A DNA stretch of 64,000 nt from Hordeum vulgare subsp. vulgare (Eukaryota > Streptophyta > Magnoliopsida > Poales > Poaceae): positions 27,187,001 to 27,251,000 of the forward strand of contig NC_058524.1 in NCBI RefSeq assembly GCF_904849725.1. The letters run 5' to 3'. Below the pieces are notes generated by a model. That model saw only the letters and a list, made by a program, of their open reading frames with translations. It made no database searches and was not told the origin of the DNA. Positions within the stretch are counted from its first letter, which is position 1, and every line of letters starts with the position of its first letter. This document shows positions 1 through 11,380 of the stretch, piece after piece. The position numbers and the translations under genes are program-made.

Positions 1-678
1 AGACTATGTTCATGATAATTAGTTCAATTAATCATATTACTTAAGAACTCCCACTCAAAAAGTACATCTCTCTAGTCATTTGAGTGGTACATGATCCAAA
101 TCCACCATCTCAAGTCCGATCATCATGTGAGTCGAGAATAGTTTCAGTGGTAAGCATCTCTATGCTAATCATATCAACTATACGATTCATGCTCGACCTT
201 TCGGTCTCTTGTGTTCCGAGGCCATGTCTGCACATGCTAGGCTCGTCAAGTTTAATCCGAGTGTTCCGCGTGTGCAACTGTTTTGCACCCGTTGTATGTG
301 AACGTTGAGTCTATCACACCCGATCATCACGTGGTGTCTCGAAACGACGAACTGTCGCAACGGTGCACAGTCGGGGAGAACACAATTTCGTCTTGAAATT
401 TTAGTGAGAGATCACCTCATAATGCTACCGTCGTTCTAAGCAAGATAAGATGCATAAAGGATTAACATCACATGCAATTCATAAGTGACATGATATGGCC
501 ATCATCATGTGCTTCTTGATCTCCATCAGCAAAGCACCGACACGATCTTCTTGTCACCGGCGCCACACCATGATCTCCATCATCATGATCTCCACCAACG
601 TGTCGCCATCGGGGTTGTCGTGCTACTCATGCTATTACTACTAAAGCTACGTCCTAGCAATATAGTAAACGCATCTGC
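1..678 (-). other. Leader region of Copia element B (distal part)
   Basis: This stretch has no credible coding sequence; the short ORFs in it lack any recognisable domain. It reads as the 5' untranslated leader of element B on the minus strand, continuing from 10828-11380. The last five bases (674-678, TCTGC) are the left copy of the target-site duplication made when element A inserted. Confidence 0.75.
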
Positions 679-2203
679 TGATGACCCACAAGTATAGGGG
701 ATCAATCGTAGTCCTTTCGATAAGTAAGAGTGTCGAACCCAACAAGGAGCAGAAGGCTCTGATAAACGGTTTTCAGCAAGGTAATAACTGCAAGCACTGA
801 AAGTAGCGGTAACAGGTGATTGTGTATCGAGGTGAAACGTAGCAAGCAAAAAGTAACAAGTAACAAGTAGTAGCAACAGTGCAGAAAAGTGGCCCAATCC
901 CTTTTGTAGCAAGGGACAAGCATGAACAAAGTCTTATAGGAGGAAAAACGCTCCCGAGGAAACACGGGAATTTCTGTCATGCTAGTTTCATCATGTTCAT
1001 ATGATTCGCGTTCGTTACTTTGATAGTTTGATATGTGGGTGGACCGGCGCTTGGGTACTACCCTTACTTGGACAAGCATCCCACTTATGATTAACCTCTC
1101 TCGCAATCATCCGCAACTACAAAATAAGAATTTAGACAACGTCTAACCATAGCATTAAACTAGTGGATCCAAATCAGCCCCTTACGAAGCAACGCATTGA
1201 CTGGGGTTTAAGCTTCTCTCACTCCAGCAACCCATCATCTACTTACTACTCCCCAATGCCTTCCTCTAGGCCCAAATATGGTGAAGTGTTATGTAGTCGA
1301 CGTTCACATAACACCACTAGAGGAAAAGACAACATACATCATATCAAAATACCGAACGAATATCAAATTCACATGACTATTATCAGCATGACTTATCCCA
1401 TGTCCCGAGGAACAAAAGTAACTACTCACAAAGCATAATCATAATCATGATCAGAGGTGTAATGAATAGCATCAAGGATCTGAACATAAACTCTTCCACC
1501 AAGTAATCCAACTAGCATCAACTACAAAGAGTAATCAACACTACTAGCAACCTTACAAGTACCAATCGGAGTCCTGAGACGGAGATTGATTACAAGAGAT
1601 GAACTAGGGATTGGAGAGGAGATGGTGCTGATGAAGATGTTGATGAAGATGCCTCCCCTTTGTCGAGAGGAGTGTTGGTGATGACGATGGCGACGATTTC
1701 CCCCTCCGGGAGGGAAGTTCCCCGGCAGGATCGTCCTGTCGGAGCTCTAGATTGAATCTGCTCAAGTTCCGCCTCGTGGCAGCGGTGAAACCACGAAAAA
1801 GCTCCCGATTGATTTTTTCTGGAACGAAACCCTTCATATAGCAAAAGAGGGGGGATAGTGGGCCGTCAGGGAGTCCACAAGCTTGCCCTCCGCCACCAGG
1901 GGGTGGCAGTGGTAGGGCTTGTGGCGCCCTGGCAGCCCCCTCTGGTACTTCTTTCGCCCAGTATTTTTTATATAATCCCAAAAAAATCCACGTAACTTTT
2001 CAGGGCATTTGGAGATGTGCAGAATAGTGGACTAAGATTTGCTCCTTTTCCAGTCCAGAATTCCAGCTGCCTGAATTCTCCCTCTTCAAATAAACCTTGC
2101 AAAATAAGAGAGAAAAGGCATAAATATGGTACCACAAAGTAATATAACAGCCCATAAATCAATAAATATCAACATGAAAGCATGATGCAAAATGGACGTA
2201 TCA
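679..2203 (-). repeat. 3' LTR of element A
   Basis: The LTR is 1525 bp. On the minus strand it begins TGATACGTCC and ends GGGTCATCA. It matches the right LTR at 9294-10822 base for base except for scattered substitutions and small indels, a few percent by eye. It contains the GC-rich inverted repeat described separately (1855-1930). Confidence 0.93.
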
Positions 2204-2219
2204 ACTCCCCCAAGCTTAG
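2204..2219 (-). promoter_or_regulatory. Polypurine tract of element A
   Basis: On the minus strand this reads CTAAGCTTGGGGGAGT directly before the 3' LTR start. It would prime plus-strand DNA synthesis. Just upstream (about 2221-2241) is a short palindrome, cgcttg..caagcg, also present in element E and, in altered form, in element C. Confidence 0.8.
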
Positions 2220-3596
2220 ACCTCGCTTGTCCTCAAGCGAAAACCAAGTTCCATAAACATGTCCACATGTTGAGGGACAAAGGTGTCGATAAAACATAAT
2301 ATGGACATGAGGGCATCATGATCACACATAGGATAGCAATACATCATAAAGATTCTTATGGGAAAGTAAAAATTCCTTCACAAAGCAAAGCATGAAGCAA
2401 AAACCTTACCGAGAAGTAACCAACAATAGTCCAAAGTAATTGAAGCAATTGCAATTTATCACAACATCAGAAAGACTCAAATAAGAGCTTGTAAGGCAAA
2501 TCCACATACTCAATCATCTCTTTTGTTTTCCACAATTTTTACAACTCACGTGGTACTCATGGTGTCAAAGTTTCAGCTGGACACAGAGGAAGATAGGGGC
2601 TTATAGTTTTGCCTCCCAACGATTTACCTCAAGGGTAAAGTCAACAATAATAAAGCATAAGTACTCAACTCCAAGTTGATATATGAATATAGATCTTTCC
2701 CAAGCATGTGACGGTAGCCAAGACAAAGGCAGAATAGGGAATTGGTGAAGATCACCATGACTCTGACAAGGGCAAAAAGTAAAGGTACAAGATAGGCCCT
2801 TCGCAGAGGGAAGTAGAGGTTGTCATGCGCTTTTGGGGTTTGAATGCGTGTCCTCTTAGTGCGGAGGAACGTCACTTTATATTGCCTCCTGTGATAAAGA
2901 ACTTTATTATGCAGTCTGTCGCTTTTATGTCTTCCTCATCACAGGTTCGTACAAAGCTTATTTTCCACACACTAATAGATCATACATATTAGAGAGCAAT
3001 TTTTATTGCTTGCACCGATGACAACTTACTTGAAGGATCTTATTCAATCCATAAGCAGGTATGGTGGACTCTCATGGCAAAACTGGGTTGAAGGTTTATG
3101 GATGCACAAGTAGTATCTCTACTTGGTGCGGGAGTTTTGGCTAACATGAGGTGGAAGCAATCGTCACATGCTAAGGGATCTCTAATCATAGAACATTGTT
3201 CAGAGCCAAGCAAACACAATCCATTACGTTGTCTTCCTTGTCCAACATCTACTTCTAGGCATGCAATAGTTTGGTGAGTGTTTGCAATTGTAAAAAGTGT
3301 CTAAGATGATATATTTATATGTGAATCTCTCTTTCCTTATTACTTCTTATTAATTGCAACAATGACTGAGGTCTATGTTGATTTATTCTCAACAAGTTTC
3401 AATCATCATACGTGTCATATGTGAAGTTATCACTTTCCGTAAGATCGTCTCATGATCTTTTATGCTATCGTTCTTTTCATACTTTTGATCACGACACAAA
3501 GCAGAGCCCTTGACTAAGATACTCTTTATTATATAGCTCGTAAGCTCGAATACATCGGGGGAGCAAAGAAAAAGACTCAAACTAAAAACTAAAGAC
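2220..3596 (-). other. 3' untranslated region of element A
   Basis: About 1.4 kb between the 3' ORF and the purine tract. I see no coding potential and no nested element. It is closely matched by 38805-40180 in element E, so it is a family feature rather than a private insertion. Confidence 0.7.
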
Positions 3597-4124
3597 TTAT
3601 TCCTCTAAGAGAAGAAAATAAAAACTGAAAAGGAAAGAACTAAAACAAAGGTAAAAGCAAAAGATAAAAAGGTGATACGATACCAGGGCAACTTCCCCAA
3701 GCTTGGCAGAAGCCAAGGGGATTGCCCATACCAATGCTAAGTTGTCTTCCTTTGGTGGTGATGGTGCTGGAGTTGTTGCCTTTGATTCCAAGAGAGCTAT
3801 CCATCTTTGATTTATACCTTTGAGATCTGTGACATGGTTTTCCAGCAAAACAACTTCACGAGAAAGGGAAATATTGCGAGCACGAGTTGTTTCGCAAAAC
3901 CTCAAGAGTTCAATCAAGGGTGGAGACAACACGTGGAGGAAGGGTTGGAGAAAATCTACTCCTTCAACGTCTTTAATGTTGAACGTAGGTTGAACTTCCT
4001 CCCTAGCTTGGGTTTTCTCCTTAGCCTCGTTCCTGGCTTCCGTGACTTCTACTATTTTCAGATCAACATCTACTTCTTCATGAACTTGGTGAAGATCATT
4101 CTCCCCAACAGATTCCTGAGACAT
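3597..4124 (-). CDS. 3' ORF of element A, unknown function
   Basis: A 175-residue minus-strand ORF lies downstream of integrase, in the position where Athila-lineage elements often carry an extra gene. The first half is charged and coiled-coil-like (rich in E, K and V). The middle has a leucine-rich stretch and then reaches the motif PPKEDN at about residues 123-128, followed by a hydrophobic tail. Element E's ORF at the same place shares only the PPKEDN end and stops there, so A's tail is probably read-through into untranslated sequence. No known domain is recognised, and I see no evidence of an envelope function. Confidence 0.4.
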   Translation of the reverse strand: MSQESVGENDLHQVHEEVDVDLKIVEVTEARNEAKEKTQAREEVQPTFNIKDVEGVDFLQPFLHVLSPPLIELLRFCETTRARNISLSREVVLLENHVTDLKGINQRWIALLESKATTPAPSPPKEDNLALVWAIPLASAKLGEVALVSYHLFIFCFYLCFSSFLFSFYFLLLEE

Positions 4125-4261
4125 CTTTGCTCTAAATCTGCGGCAGACAACAAGCTTGAAACGAGAACAGAGGAAAACTGTGCTATACGGAGATCAAAAC
4201 CTTCGGGCTAATATATATTGATATTTTCTGGACCAGAAGGAGTGCTCCGCAAGAAAACGGA

Positions 4262-4350
4262 GTCCGGGAGGCACACGAGGTGCCCACAAGCCCTCCCTCC
4301 GCCACCAGGGGGTAGGTGGCGGCGTCCAAGCTTATGGCCGCCTCGTGCGC
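4262..4350. repeat. GC-rich inverted repeat in element A interior
   Basis: The arms pair across an A/G-rich centre: GCACACGAGGTGCCCACAAG on the left and the complementary aagcttatggccgcctcgtg on the right. A better preserved copy lies at 40981-41062 in element E. Confidence 0.6.
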
Positions 4351-4409
4351 TCTCCGGACTGCTTTTTATTTTTCTAATTTTCCAAAAATTCCAAAATGGA
4401 GAAAATTTC

Positions 4410-5713
4410 CTATTGGGAAAGCGTCGGAGTCCAATTTCTTACCGAAACAGATACCTCTTCATTTTCAGGGTCTGAAACAGGCTGATAAACATCCCTTATG
4501 TACTCCTGTGGAGTTATGACATTGATGATATTGGTCTCAACATTTATGGGAGTACCAGTGATGTAATGTTTGATTCTTTGCCCATTTACCACTCTAGGAA
4601 AATTTCCTTCCATGTTATTGATTTTGATGGCACCGGAACGATATACTTCCTCGATAACATAAGGACCTTCCCATTTAGAGAGAAGCTTGCCTGCAAAGAA
4701 TCTCAAACGAGAATTGTATAGCAGCACATAATCACCTACATTGAACTCTCGTTTCTGTATTCGTTTATCGTGTCATCTCTTAACCTTTTCCTTGAACAAT
4801 TTGGTATTCTCATATGCCTGGGCCCTCCATTCATCTAACGAGCTGATATCAAACAACCGCTTCTCACCGGCAAGTTTGAAATCGAAGTTGAGCTCTTTGA
4901 TTGCCCAATAAGCTTTGTGTTCCAGCTCAAGAGGTAAATGACAGGCCTTACCGTAAACCATTTTATACGGTGACATACCCATGGGATTCTTATAAGCAGT
5001 CCTATAAGCCCATAGTGCATCGTCAAGTTTGCTAGACCCGTTCTTTCGAGATCTATTGACGGTCTTTTGTAGGATCAACTTGATCTCCCTATTACTCAAC
5101 TCCACTTGACCACTAGACTAAGGATGATAAGGAGATGCAACTCTATGATTGACATCATACTTAGCGAGCATCTTGAGGAAAACACCATGAATGAAGTGTG
5201 AACCGCCATCAGTCATCAAATATCTAGGGACTCCAAATCTTGGGAAAATGACTTCTTTATCATCTTAATAGAGGTGTGGTGATCAGCATTTTTAATGGGG
5301 ATAGCTTCTACCCACTTATTGACGTAATCCACAACAACTAAGATGTGAGTGTACCCATTGGAACTCGGGAAGGGTCCCATATAATCAAAGCCCCAGACAT
5401 CGAACGGTTCAATGACAAGTGAATAGTTCATAGGAATTTCCTGACGCTTACTGATATTCCCTATTCTTTGGCATTCGTCACAAGACAAGACAAACTTACG
5501 GGCATCCTTGAAGAGAGTGGGCCAATAGAAACTTGATTGCAATACCTTATGGGCAGTTCTATCTCCAACATGGTGTCCTCCGTAGGCTTCGGAATGACAC
5601 TTCTGCAAGATCTGTCCCTGTTCATGCTCAGGCACACAACGTCTAATAACACCATCTACTCCTTCCTTATAAAGGTGAGGATCATCCCAAAAGTAGTGTC
5701 TCAAATCAAACAA
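4410..5713 (-). pseudogene. Integrase of element A, broken
   Basis: This encodes a Gypsy integrase that would join retrotransposon DNA to the genome. Reading from 5713 leftwards, the zinc-binding HHCC region comes first (HSEAYGGHH...CDECQ), then the core with FDYMGPF holding the first catalytic Asp. The second Asp region is lost in a frameshift near 5250. After the third catalytic residue region ([11 protein letters not shown], about 5105) there is a long C-terminal part ending at 4410. In-frame stops interrupt it: one just before the GQVE motif, at a codon that is Gln in element E, and one after VKR, where element E has Trp. No functional product is expected. Confidence 0.88.
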
Positions 5714-7101
5714 GAATTTCTTCTTTTGCTGATAGGTGAAACTGGGTGGTATGTATTTGGCTACAATATAATTTGCATAATCGGCATACCACGGTGCACT
5801 ATATGTGAAGTGCGGATGACATTCAATTGCTTATCAGGAAAGCTGTCATCAATAGGTAGTGGGTCGTCAAGGACATTCTCTAGCCTAGACAAGTTATGTG
5901 CTACAGGGTTATCAGCACCCTTTCGGTCAACGACGTGCAAATCAAATTCATGTAGCAGGAGAACCCATCCGATCAGCCTAGGCTTAGCGTCCTTCTTCTC
6001 CATAAGGTACTTAATAACAGCATGATCAGAGTGAATAGTGACTTTGGAGTCAACTATATAAGATCTGAACTTTTCACATGCAAACACGACTGCTAAAAAC
6101 TCCTTCTCCGTAGTGGCATAGTTTCTTTGGGCACTGTCTAGAGTTTTACTAGCATAGTGAATAACATTCAACTTCTTGTCAACTCTTTGTCCTGGAATAG
6201 CACCAACAACATAATCACCAGCGTCACACATGATTTCAAAGGGCAAGTTCCAGTCAGGTGGTCGAACAATAGGTGCGGTTATCAAAGCCTTCTTAAGTAT
6301 TTCGAAATCTTCCTCACAATCCTCAACAAAAACAAAAGGTACATCCTTCTGCAAGAGGTTGGTAAGAGGCCTAGAAATCTTAGAGAAGTCTTTAATGAAC
6401 CTTCTATAGAAACCAGCATGACCTAGGAAACTTTGTATACCTCTGATATCTGTGGGGCAAGGCATTTTCTCAATTGCATCAACCTTAGCCTTATCAACTT
6501 CAACGCCTATCTCAGAAATTTTGTGTCCTAAGACGATACCATCGTTAACCATAAAGTGGCACTTCTCCCAATTCAAGAAGAGGTTGGTATCTTCGCATTT
6601 CTGTAAGACTCGATCAAGGTTGCTGAGGCAATCATCAAAGGAATACCCGTAAACAGAGAAGTCATCCATGAAAACATCGACAATCTTTTCACAAAAGTCA
6701 GAGAATATAGCCATCATAAATCTTTGAAAGGTGGCAGGTGCATTGCATAAGCCAAAAGGCATACGTCTATAAGCAAAGGTACCGAAGGGGCAGGTGAAAG
6801 TGGTTTTCTCCTGATCAGATTGTGCAACAGGTATTTGCGAGAAACCTGAATAACCGTCTAGAAAGCAGAAGTGTGTGTGTTTTGATAGCCTTTCCAGCAT
6901 TTGGTCGATAAACGACAAAGGATAATGATCTTTCCTAGTTGCCTTATTCAGTTTCCGGAAGTTTATCACCATCCTATAGCCAGTAATAATCCTTTGTAGG
7001 ATTAGTTCATCCTTATCATTAGGAACGACGATGATACCTCCCTTCTTAGGTACGCAATGTACTGGACTTACCCAATCACTATGAGCAATAGGATAAATGA
7101 T
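5714..7101 (-). pseudogene. RT and RNase H of element A, broken
   Basis: This is the reverse transcriptase plus RNase H part of pol. The open segment 5761-6972 includes the RT fingers/palm ([13 protein letters not shown] [10 protein letters not shown]), the active site [10 protein letters not shown], and RNase H with [15 protein letters not shown] and HSDHA. Upstream, a TGA at 7102-7104 replaces the Gly codon seen in element E just before IIYSVAHSDW. A 2-base insertion near 5805, relative to E, shifts the frame before the RNase H-integrase linker. MDD in place of the usual YVDD is the family form, since E has LMDD. Confidence 0.9.
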
Positions 7102-8640
7102 TCATGCTTCCAGAAGCTTTAATATTTCTTTTCTAACGACCTCTTTCATCTTAGGATTTAATCTCCTTTGATGATCAGCAACTGGTTTTGAATCAGGATC
7201 GGTTTTAATCTTGTGCTGACATAGAGTGGGACTAATACCCTTAAGATCATCAAGAGTATATCCAATAGCAGCACGATGCTTCCTCAGAGTTTTTAGTAAC
7301 TTCTTCTCTTCGTGCTCTGAGAGGAGAGTACTAATAATAATGGGATATATCTCCTTCTCATCAAGATAGGCAAACTTAAGAGTATCAGGCAACTGTTTAA
7401 GCTCGAACACTGGATCACCCTTTGGTGGGGGAGGATCCCCAAGCAGTTCAACACGCGGATTATTCTTGAGAATAGAATATTGTTCTAAGACAATTTTATC
7501 TATCTCATCTCTCTCCTCCATATGCATATCATTTTCATGCTCAAGCAGATATTGCTCTAAGGGATCCGTAGGAGGTACGACAATAGAGGTAAGAGCAATA
7601 ATTTCATCCCTTCCAGATGACTCTTTTTCATGGGGTTGTCTTCCAAACTTAGAGAAGTTAAATTCATTAGACACACCCTCGAAACTAACTGTGACAGTCT
7701 GCTTAATGCAATCAATGTGAGCATTGACAGTGTTGAGAAAGGGTCTAAAAAATATGATGGGACAAAAGCTATCTTGTGCACTACCAAGGACGAGGAAATC
7801 AGTAGGATACTTCGTCTTACCACACAGGACTTCTACGTCTCTCACAATTCCCAGAGGGCAGATAGTGTCTCTATTAGCTAGCGTAATAGTGACATCAATG
7901 GGTTCTAACTCAGCAGGTGCAATCTCATCTTTGATTTCATCATATGGAGAACGGGGTATTGCACTAACACTAGCTCCCATATCACATAAACCATGGTAAT
8001 AGTGATCTCCTATCTTGACAGAAACAACGGGCAGGCCAACTACAGGTCTGTAATTGTCTTTCGCGTGAGGTTTAGCAATTCTAGCGGAGTCCTCACAGAA
8101 TTTGATAACATGCCCGTCTACGTCTTCGGCTAAACGATCTTTGATAATAGAAACACTAGGTTCAACTCTAATATCCTCAGGGGGTGGAAGTGGTCTAATG
8201 TAACCCCTACGTATCACAGTTGGAGCTTTATAATAATCCTTTATCCTAGCAGGGTATGGTGGTTTCTCAGTGTAAGCACAAGGAACAACAGGATCACTAA
8301 AAGCAATGACTTTCTCCTCAACTAGATTGGTTTTGACTATGTTGCTTTCTACAGGAGGATGATACTTAAACCACTTCTCTTTGGGAAGATCAACATGAGT
8401 AGCAAAATATTCACATAGAGAAGCTACTATCTCAGAGTCAAGTCCATACTTAGCGCTAAAATCTCTAGAGGTGTTTGTGTCAACAAAAGATTTAACGCAA
8501 TCAAACTGGAAATTCATACCTGACTCCTTACCTTCCTCTAGCTCCCAATCTTCAGAGTTGCGTTTGATTCTCTCCAATAAATTCCACTTGTGATCAATAT
8601 CCTTCTTCATAAAAGAACCGGTACAAGAAGTGTCAAGCAT
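7102..8640 (-). pseudogene. gag C-terminus, protease and RT start of element A
   Basis: A 512-residue open stretch. The aspartic protease active site CDMGASVSAIP lies near residue 218. A second conserved block, PIIFFRPFLNT, corresponds to PIIFGRPFLNT in element E, so A has Gly to Phe at a conserved position. The C-terminal 100 residues are the start of the RT domain. The initiating Met is not the real start: the gag reading frame enters from upstream through a TAA at 8689-8691, which element E also has. The product would mature Gag-Pol if the element were intact. Confidence 0.88.
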
Positions 8641-8688
8641 GGTACGATCTTCATGAGAAAGCCGAGCATAAAAGTTTTGAGTGATGAT

Positions 8689-9202
8689 TTATCTCAAGAG
8701 CTCATGATTGGGGCATGAATATAGCATTGATTTAAGCCTCCCCCAAGCTTGAGCTATGCTTTCCCTATCACGAGGCCAACAGTTATAAATAAAGTTCCGA
8801 TCACGATGTACTAAATGCATAGGATAGAACTTTTGATGAAATTCCAATTTCAACCGATTGTAGCCCCATGATCCAGTATCATCACATAGCCTATACCATG
8901 TCAACGCCTTATCCTTCAAAGATAAAGGAAAGACTTTCTTCTTTACCTCATCCTCGGGCAAACCTGCAAGCTTAAATAAACCACAAATTTCATCTACATA
9001 GATCAGATGCAAGTGTGGATGTGAAGATCCATCTTGTGAAAGGATTAGCCAGCAGTTTCTCAAGCATACCCGAAGGAATTTCATAAAAGATATTTTCAGT
9101 AGGTACCTCAGGTTGAGGAACAACTCCTCGTGCTTCCGTTCGTGGTGAAGATACCCCGAACAAACTCCTCAAAGGAACAGTTTCCATAGTGACAAGTGAC
9201 AA
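8689..9202 (-). pseudogene. gag of element A, frameshifted
   Basis: This is the retrotransposon capsid domain. It starts at an ATG at 9189 (METVPLRSLFGV), or three codons upstream. A 2-base deletion near 9035, relative to element E (ANPFTGDGSS), shifts the frame. The capsid continues in a second frame with LKDKALTWYRLCDD and HLVHRDRNFIYN, then ends at TAA 8689-8691. It lies 92 bp from the 5' LTR, downstream of the primer site, as expected for gag. Confidence 0.85.
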
Positions 9203-9264
9203 TAAATTTCAGCACAATATATAGATGTTTCCTTACCAATTTCCACTTACCAAAGGCGCTTCAC

Positions 9265-9282
9265 TCCCCGGCAACGGCGCCA
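9265..9282 (-). promoter_or_regulatory. Primer binding site of element A (tRNA-Asp)
   Basis: The minus strand reads TGGCGCCGTTGCCGGGGA, an exact complement of the 3' end of plant tRNA-Asp as I know it. It lies 11 nt from the 5' LTR. This is the primer type typical of Athila-like elements. Confidence 0.88.
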
Positions 9283-9293
9283 GAAAAGAGTCT

Positions 9294-10822
9294 TGATGAC
9301 CCACAAGTATAGGGGATCAATCGTAGTCCTTTCGATAAGTAAGAGTGTCGAACCCAACGAGGAGCAGAAGGCTCTGATAAACGGTTTTGAGCAAGGTAAT
9401 AACTGCAAGCACTGAAAGTAGCGGTAACAGGTGATTGTGTAGCGAGGTGAAACGTAGCAAGCAAAAAGTAACAAGTAACAAGTAGTAGCAACGGTGCAGC
9501 AAAGTGGCCCAATCCCTTTTGTAGCAAGGGACAAGCCTGAACAAAGTCTTATAGGAGGAAAAACGCTCCCGAGGACACACGGGAATTTCTATCATGCTAG
9601 TTTCATCATGTTCATATGATTCGCATTCGTTACTTTGATAATTTGATATGTGGGTGGACCGGCGCTTGGGTACTGCCCTTACTTGGACAAGCATCCCACT
9701 TATGATTAACCTCTCTCGCAAGCATCCACAACTACAAAAGAAGAATTAAGACAACGTCTAACCATAGCATTAAACTAGTGGATCCAAATCAGCCCCTTAC
9801 GAAGCAACACATTGACTGGGGTTTAAGCTTCTCTCACTCCAGCAACCCATCATCTACTTACTACTCCCCAATGCCTTCCTCTAGGCCCAAATATGGTGAA
9901 GTGTTATGTAGTCGACGTTCACATAACACCACTAGAAGAAAAGACAACATACAACATATCAAAATACCGAACGAATATCAAATTCACATGACTATTATCA
10001 GCATGACTTATCCCATGTCCTCAGGAACAAAAGTAACTACTCACAAAGCATAATCATAATCATGATCAGTGGTGTAATGAATAGCATCAAGGATCTGAAC
10101 ATAAACTCTTCCACCAAGTAATCCAACTAGCATCAACTACAAAGAGTAATCAACACTACTAGCAACGTTACAAGTACCAATCGGAGTCGTGAGACGGAGA
10201 TTGATTACAAGAGATGAACTAGGGATTGGAGAGGAGATGGTGCTGATGAAGATGTTGATGAAGATGCCTCCCCTCCGACGAGAGGAGTGTTGGTGATGAC
10301 GATGGCGACGATTTCCCCCTCCGAGAGGGAAGTTTCCCCGGCAGGATCGTCCTGTCGGAGCTCTAGATTGAATCTGCTCAAGTTCCGCCTCGTGGCGGCG
10401 GCGAAACCACGAAAAAGCTCCCGATTGATTTTTTTCTGGAACGAAACCCTTCATATAGCAAAAGAGGGGGGATAGTGGGCCGTCAGGGAGCCCACAAGCT
10501 TGCCCTCCGCCACCAGGGGGGTGGCGGTGGCAGGGCTTGGGCGCCCTGGCAGCCCCCCTCTGGTACTTCTTTCACCCAGTATTTTTTTATATAATCCCAA
10601 AAAAATCCACGTAACTTTTCACGGCATTTGGAGATGTGTAGAATAGTGGACTAAGATTTGCTCCTTTTCCAGTCCAGAATTCCAGCTGCCTGAATTCTCC
10701 CTCTTCAAATAAACCTTGCAAAATAAGAGAGAAAAGGCATAAATATGGTACCACAAAGTAATATAACAGCCCATAAAACAATAAATATCAACATGAAAGC
10801 ATGATGCAATATGGACGTATCA
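9294..10822 (-). repeat. 5' LTR of element A
   Basis: This 1529-bp LTR matches 679-2203. Its TG..CA ends are followed on the right by TSD TCTGC (10823-10827). In minus-strand sense it contains the promoter region and the GC-rich inverted repeat (about 10479-10545). Confidence 0.93.
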
Positions 10823-10827
10823 TCTGC

Positions 10828-11380
10828 AAGCACAAACGTTAGTTTAAAGACAACCCTATGGCTCCTGCTGGTTGCCGTACCATCAACGTGCAAGTCGATA
10901 TTAACTATTACAACATGATCATCACATACATCCAATATATCACATCACGTCGTTGGCCATATCACATCACAAGCATACCCTGCAAAAACAAGTTAGACGT
11001 CCTCTAATTGTTGTTGCATGTTTTACGTGGTTGCCATGGGTATCTAGTAGGATCGCATCTTACTTACGCAAACACCACAACGGAGATGTATGAATTGCTA
11101 TTTAACCTCTCTCCAAGGACCTCCTCGGTCAAATCCGATTCAACTAAAGTTGGAGAAACCGACACTCTCCAGTCATCTTTGAGCAACGGGGTTGCTCGTA
11201 GCGATGAAACCAGTCTCTCGTAAACGTACGAGTAATGTCGGTCCGAGCCGCTTCGATCCAACTATACCGCGGAATCAAGAAAAGACTAAGGAGGGCAGCA
11301 AATCGCACATCACCACCCACAAAAACTTTTGTGTTCTACTCGACATAACATCTACGCATCAACCTAGTTCATGATGCCAC
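10828..11380 (-). other. Leader of Copia element B with primer-site region
   Basis: Non-coding leader between B's 5' LTR and the element A insertion point. Beside the LTR the minus strand reads GTGGCATCATGAACTAGG (11363-11380). This resembles the initiator-Met tRNA primer site of Copia elements (TGGTATCAGAGC) but with mismatches. No ORF here has a recognisable domain. Confidence 0.65.

Larger units (their letters stand above)
679..10822 (-). mobile_element. Gypsy element A, full length, nested in B
   Basis: This is a complete minus-strand Ty3/Gypsy retrotransposon of the Athila-like lineage. It has two LTRs of about 1.53 kb (679-2203 and 9294-10822) with TG..CA ends, and a 5-bp TSD TCTGC (674-678 and 10823-10827). 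The tRNA-Asp-type primer site lies beside the right LTR and a purine tract beside the left LTR. Gene order on the minus strand is gag, protease, RT/RNase H, integrase, then a separate 3' ORF. The coding region is dead: stops and frameshifts break gag, RT, RNase H and integrase. It is the same family as element E. My family name is tentative (the LTR starts TGATACGTCCATTTTG). Confidence 0.93.

Noticed and set aside
702..1106. 134-residue ORF repeated at 9317-9721 and 23026-23430 (and shortened at 47869-48186)
   Set aside because: It lies in the LTRs of A and E. The conservation is that of the LTR itself, a second overlapping frame is equally conserved, and it runs into the LTR end. There is no sign of selection on one frame.
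3597..4124. Envelope-like protein in the 3' ORF of A or E
   Set aside because: No signal peptide, fusion segment or consistent membrane anchor; the hydrophobic tail in A is probably read-through past PPKEDN.
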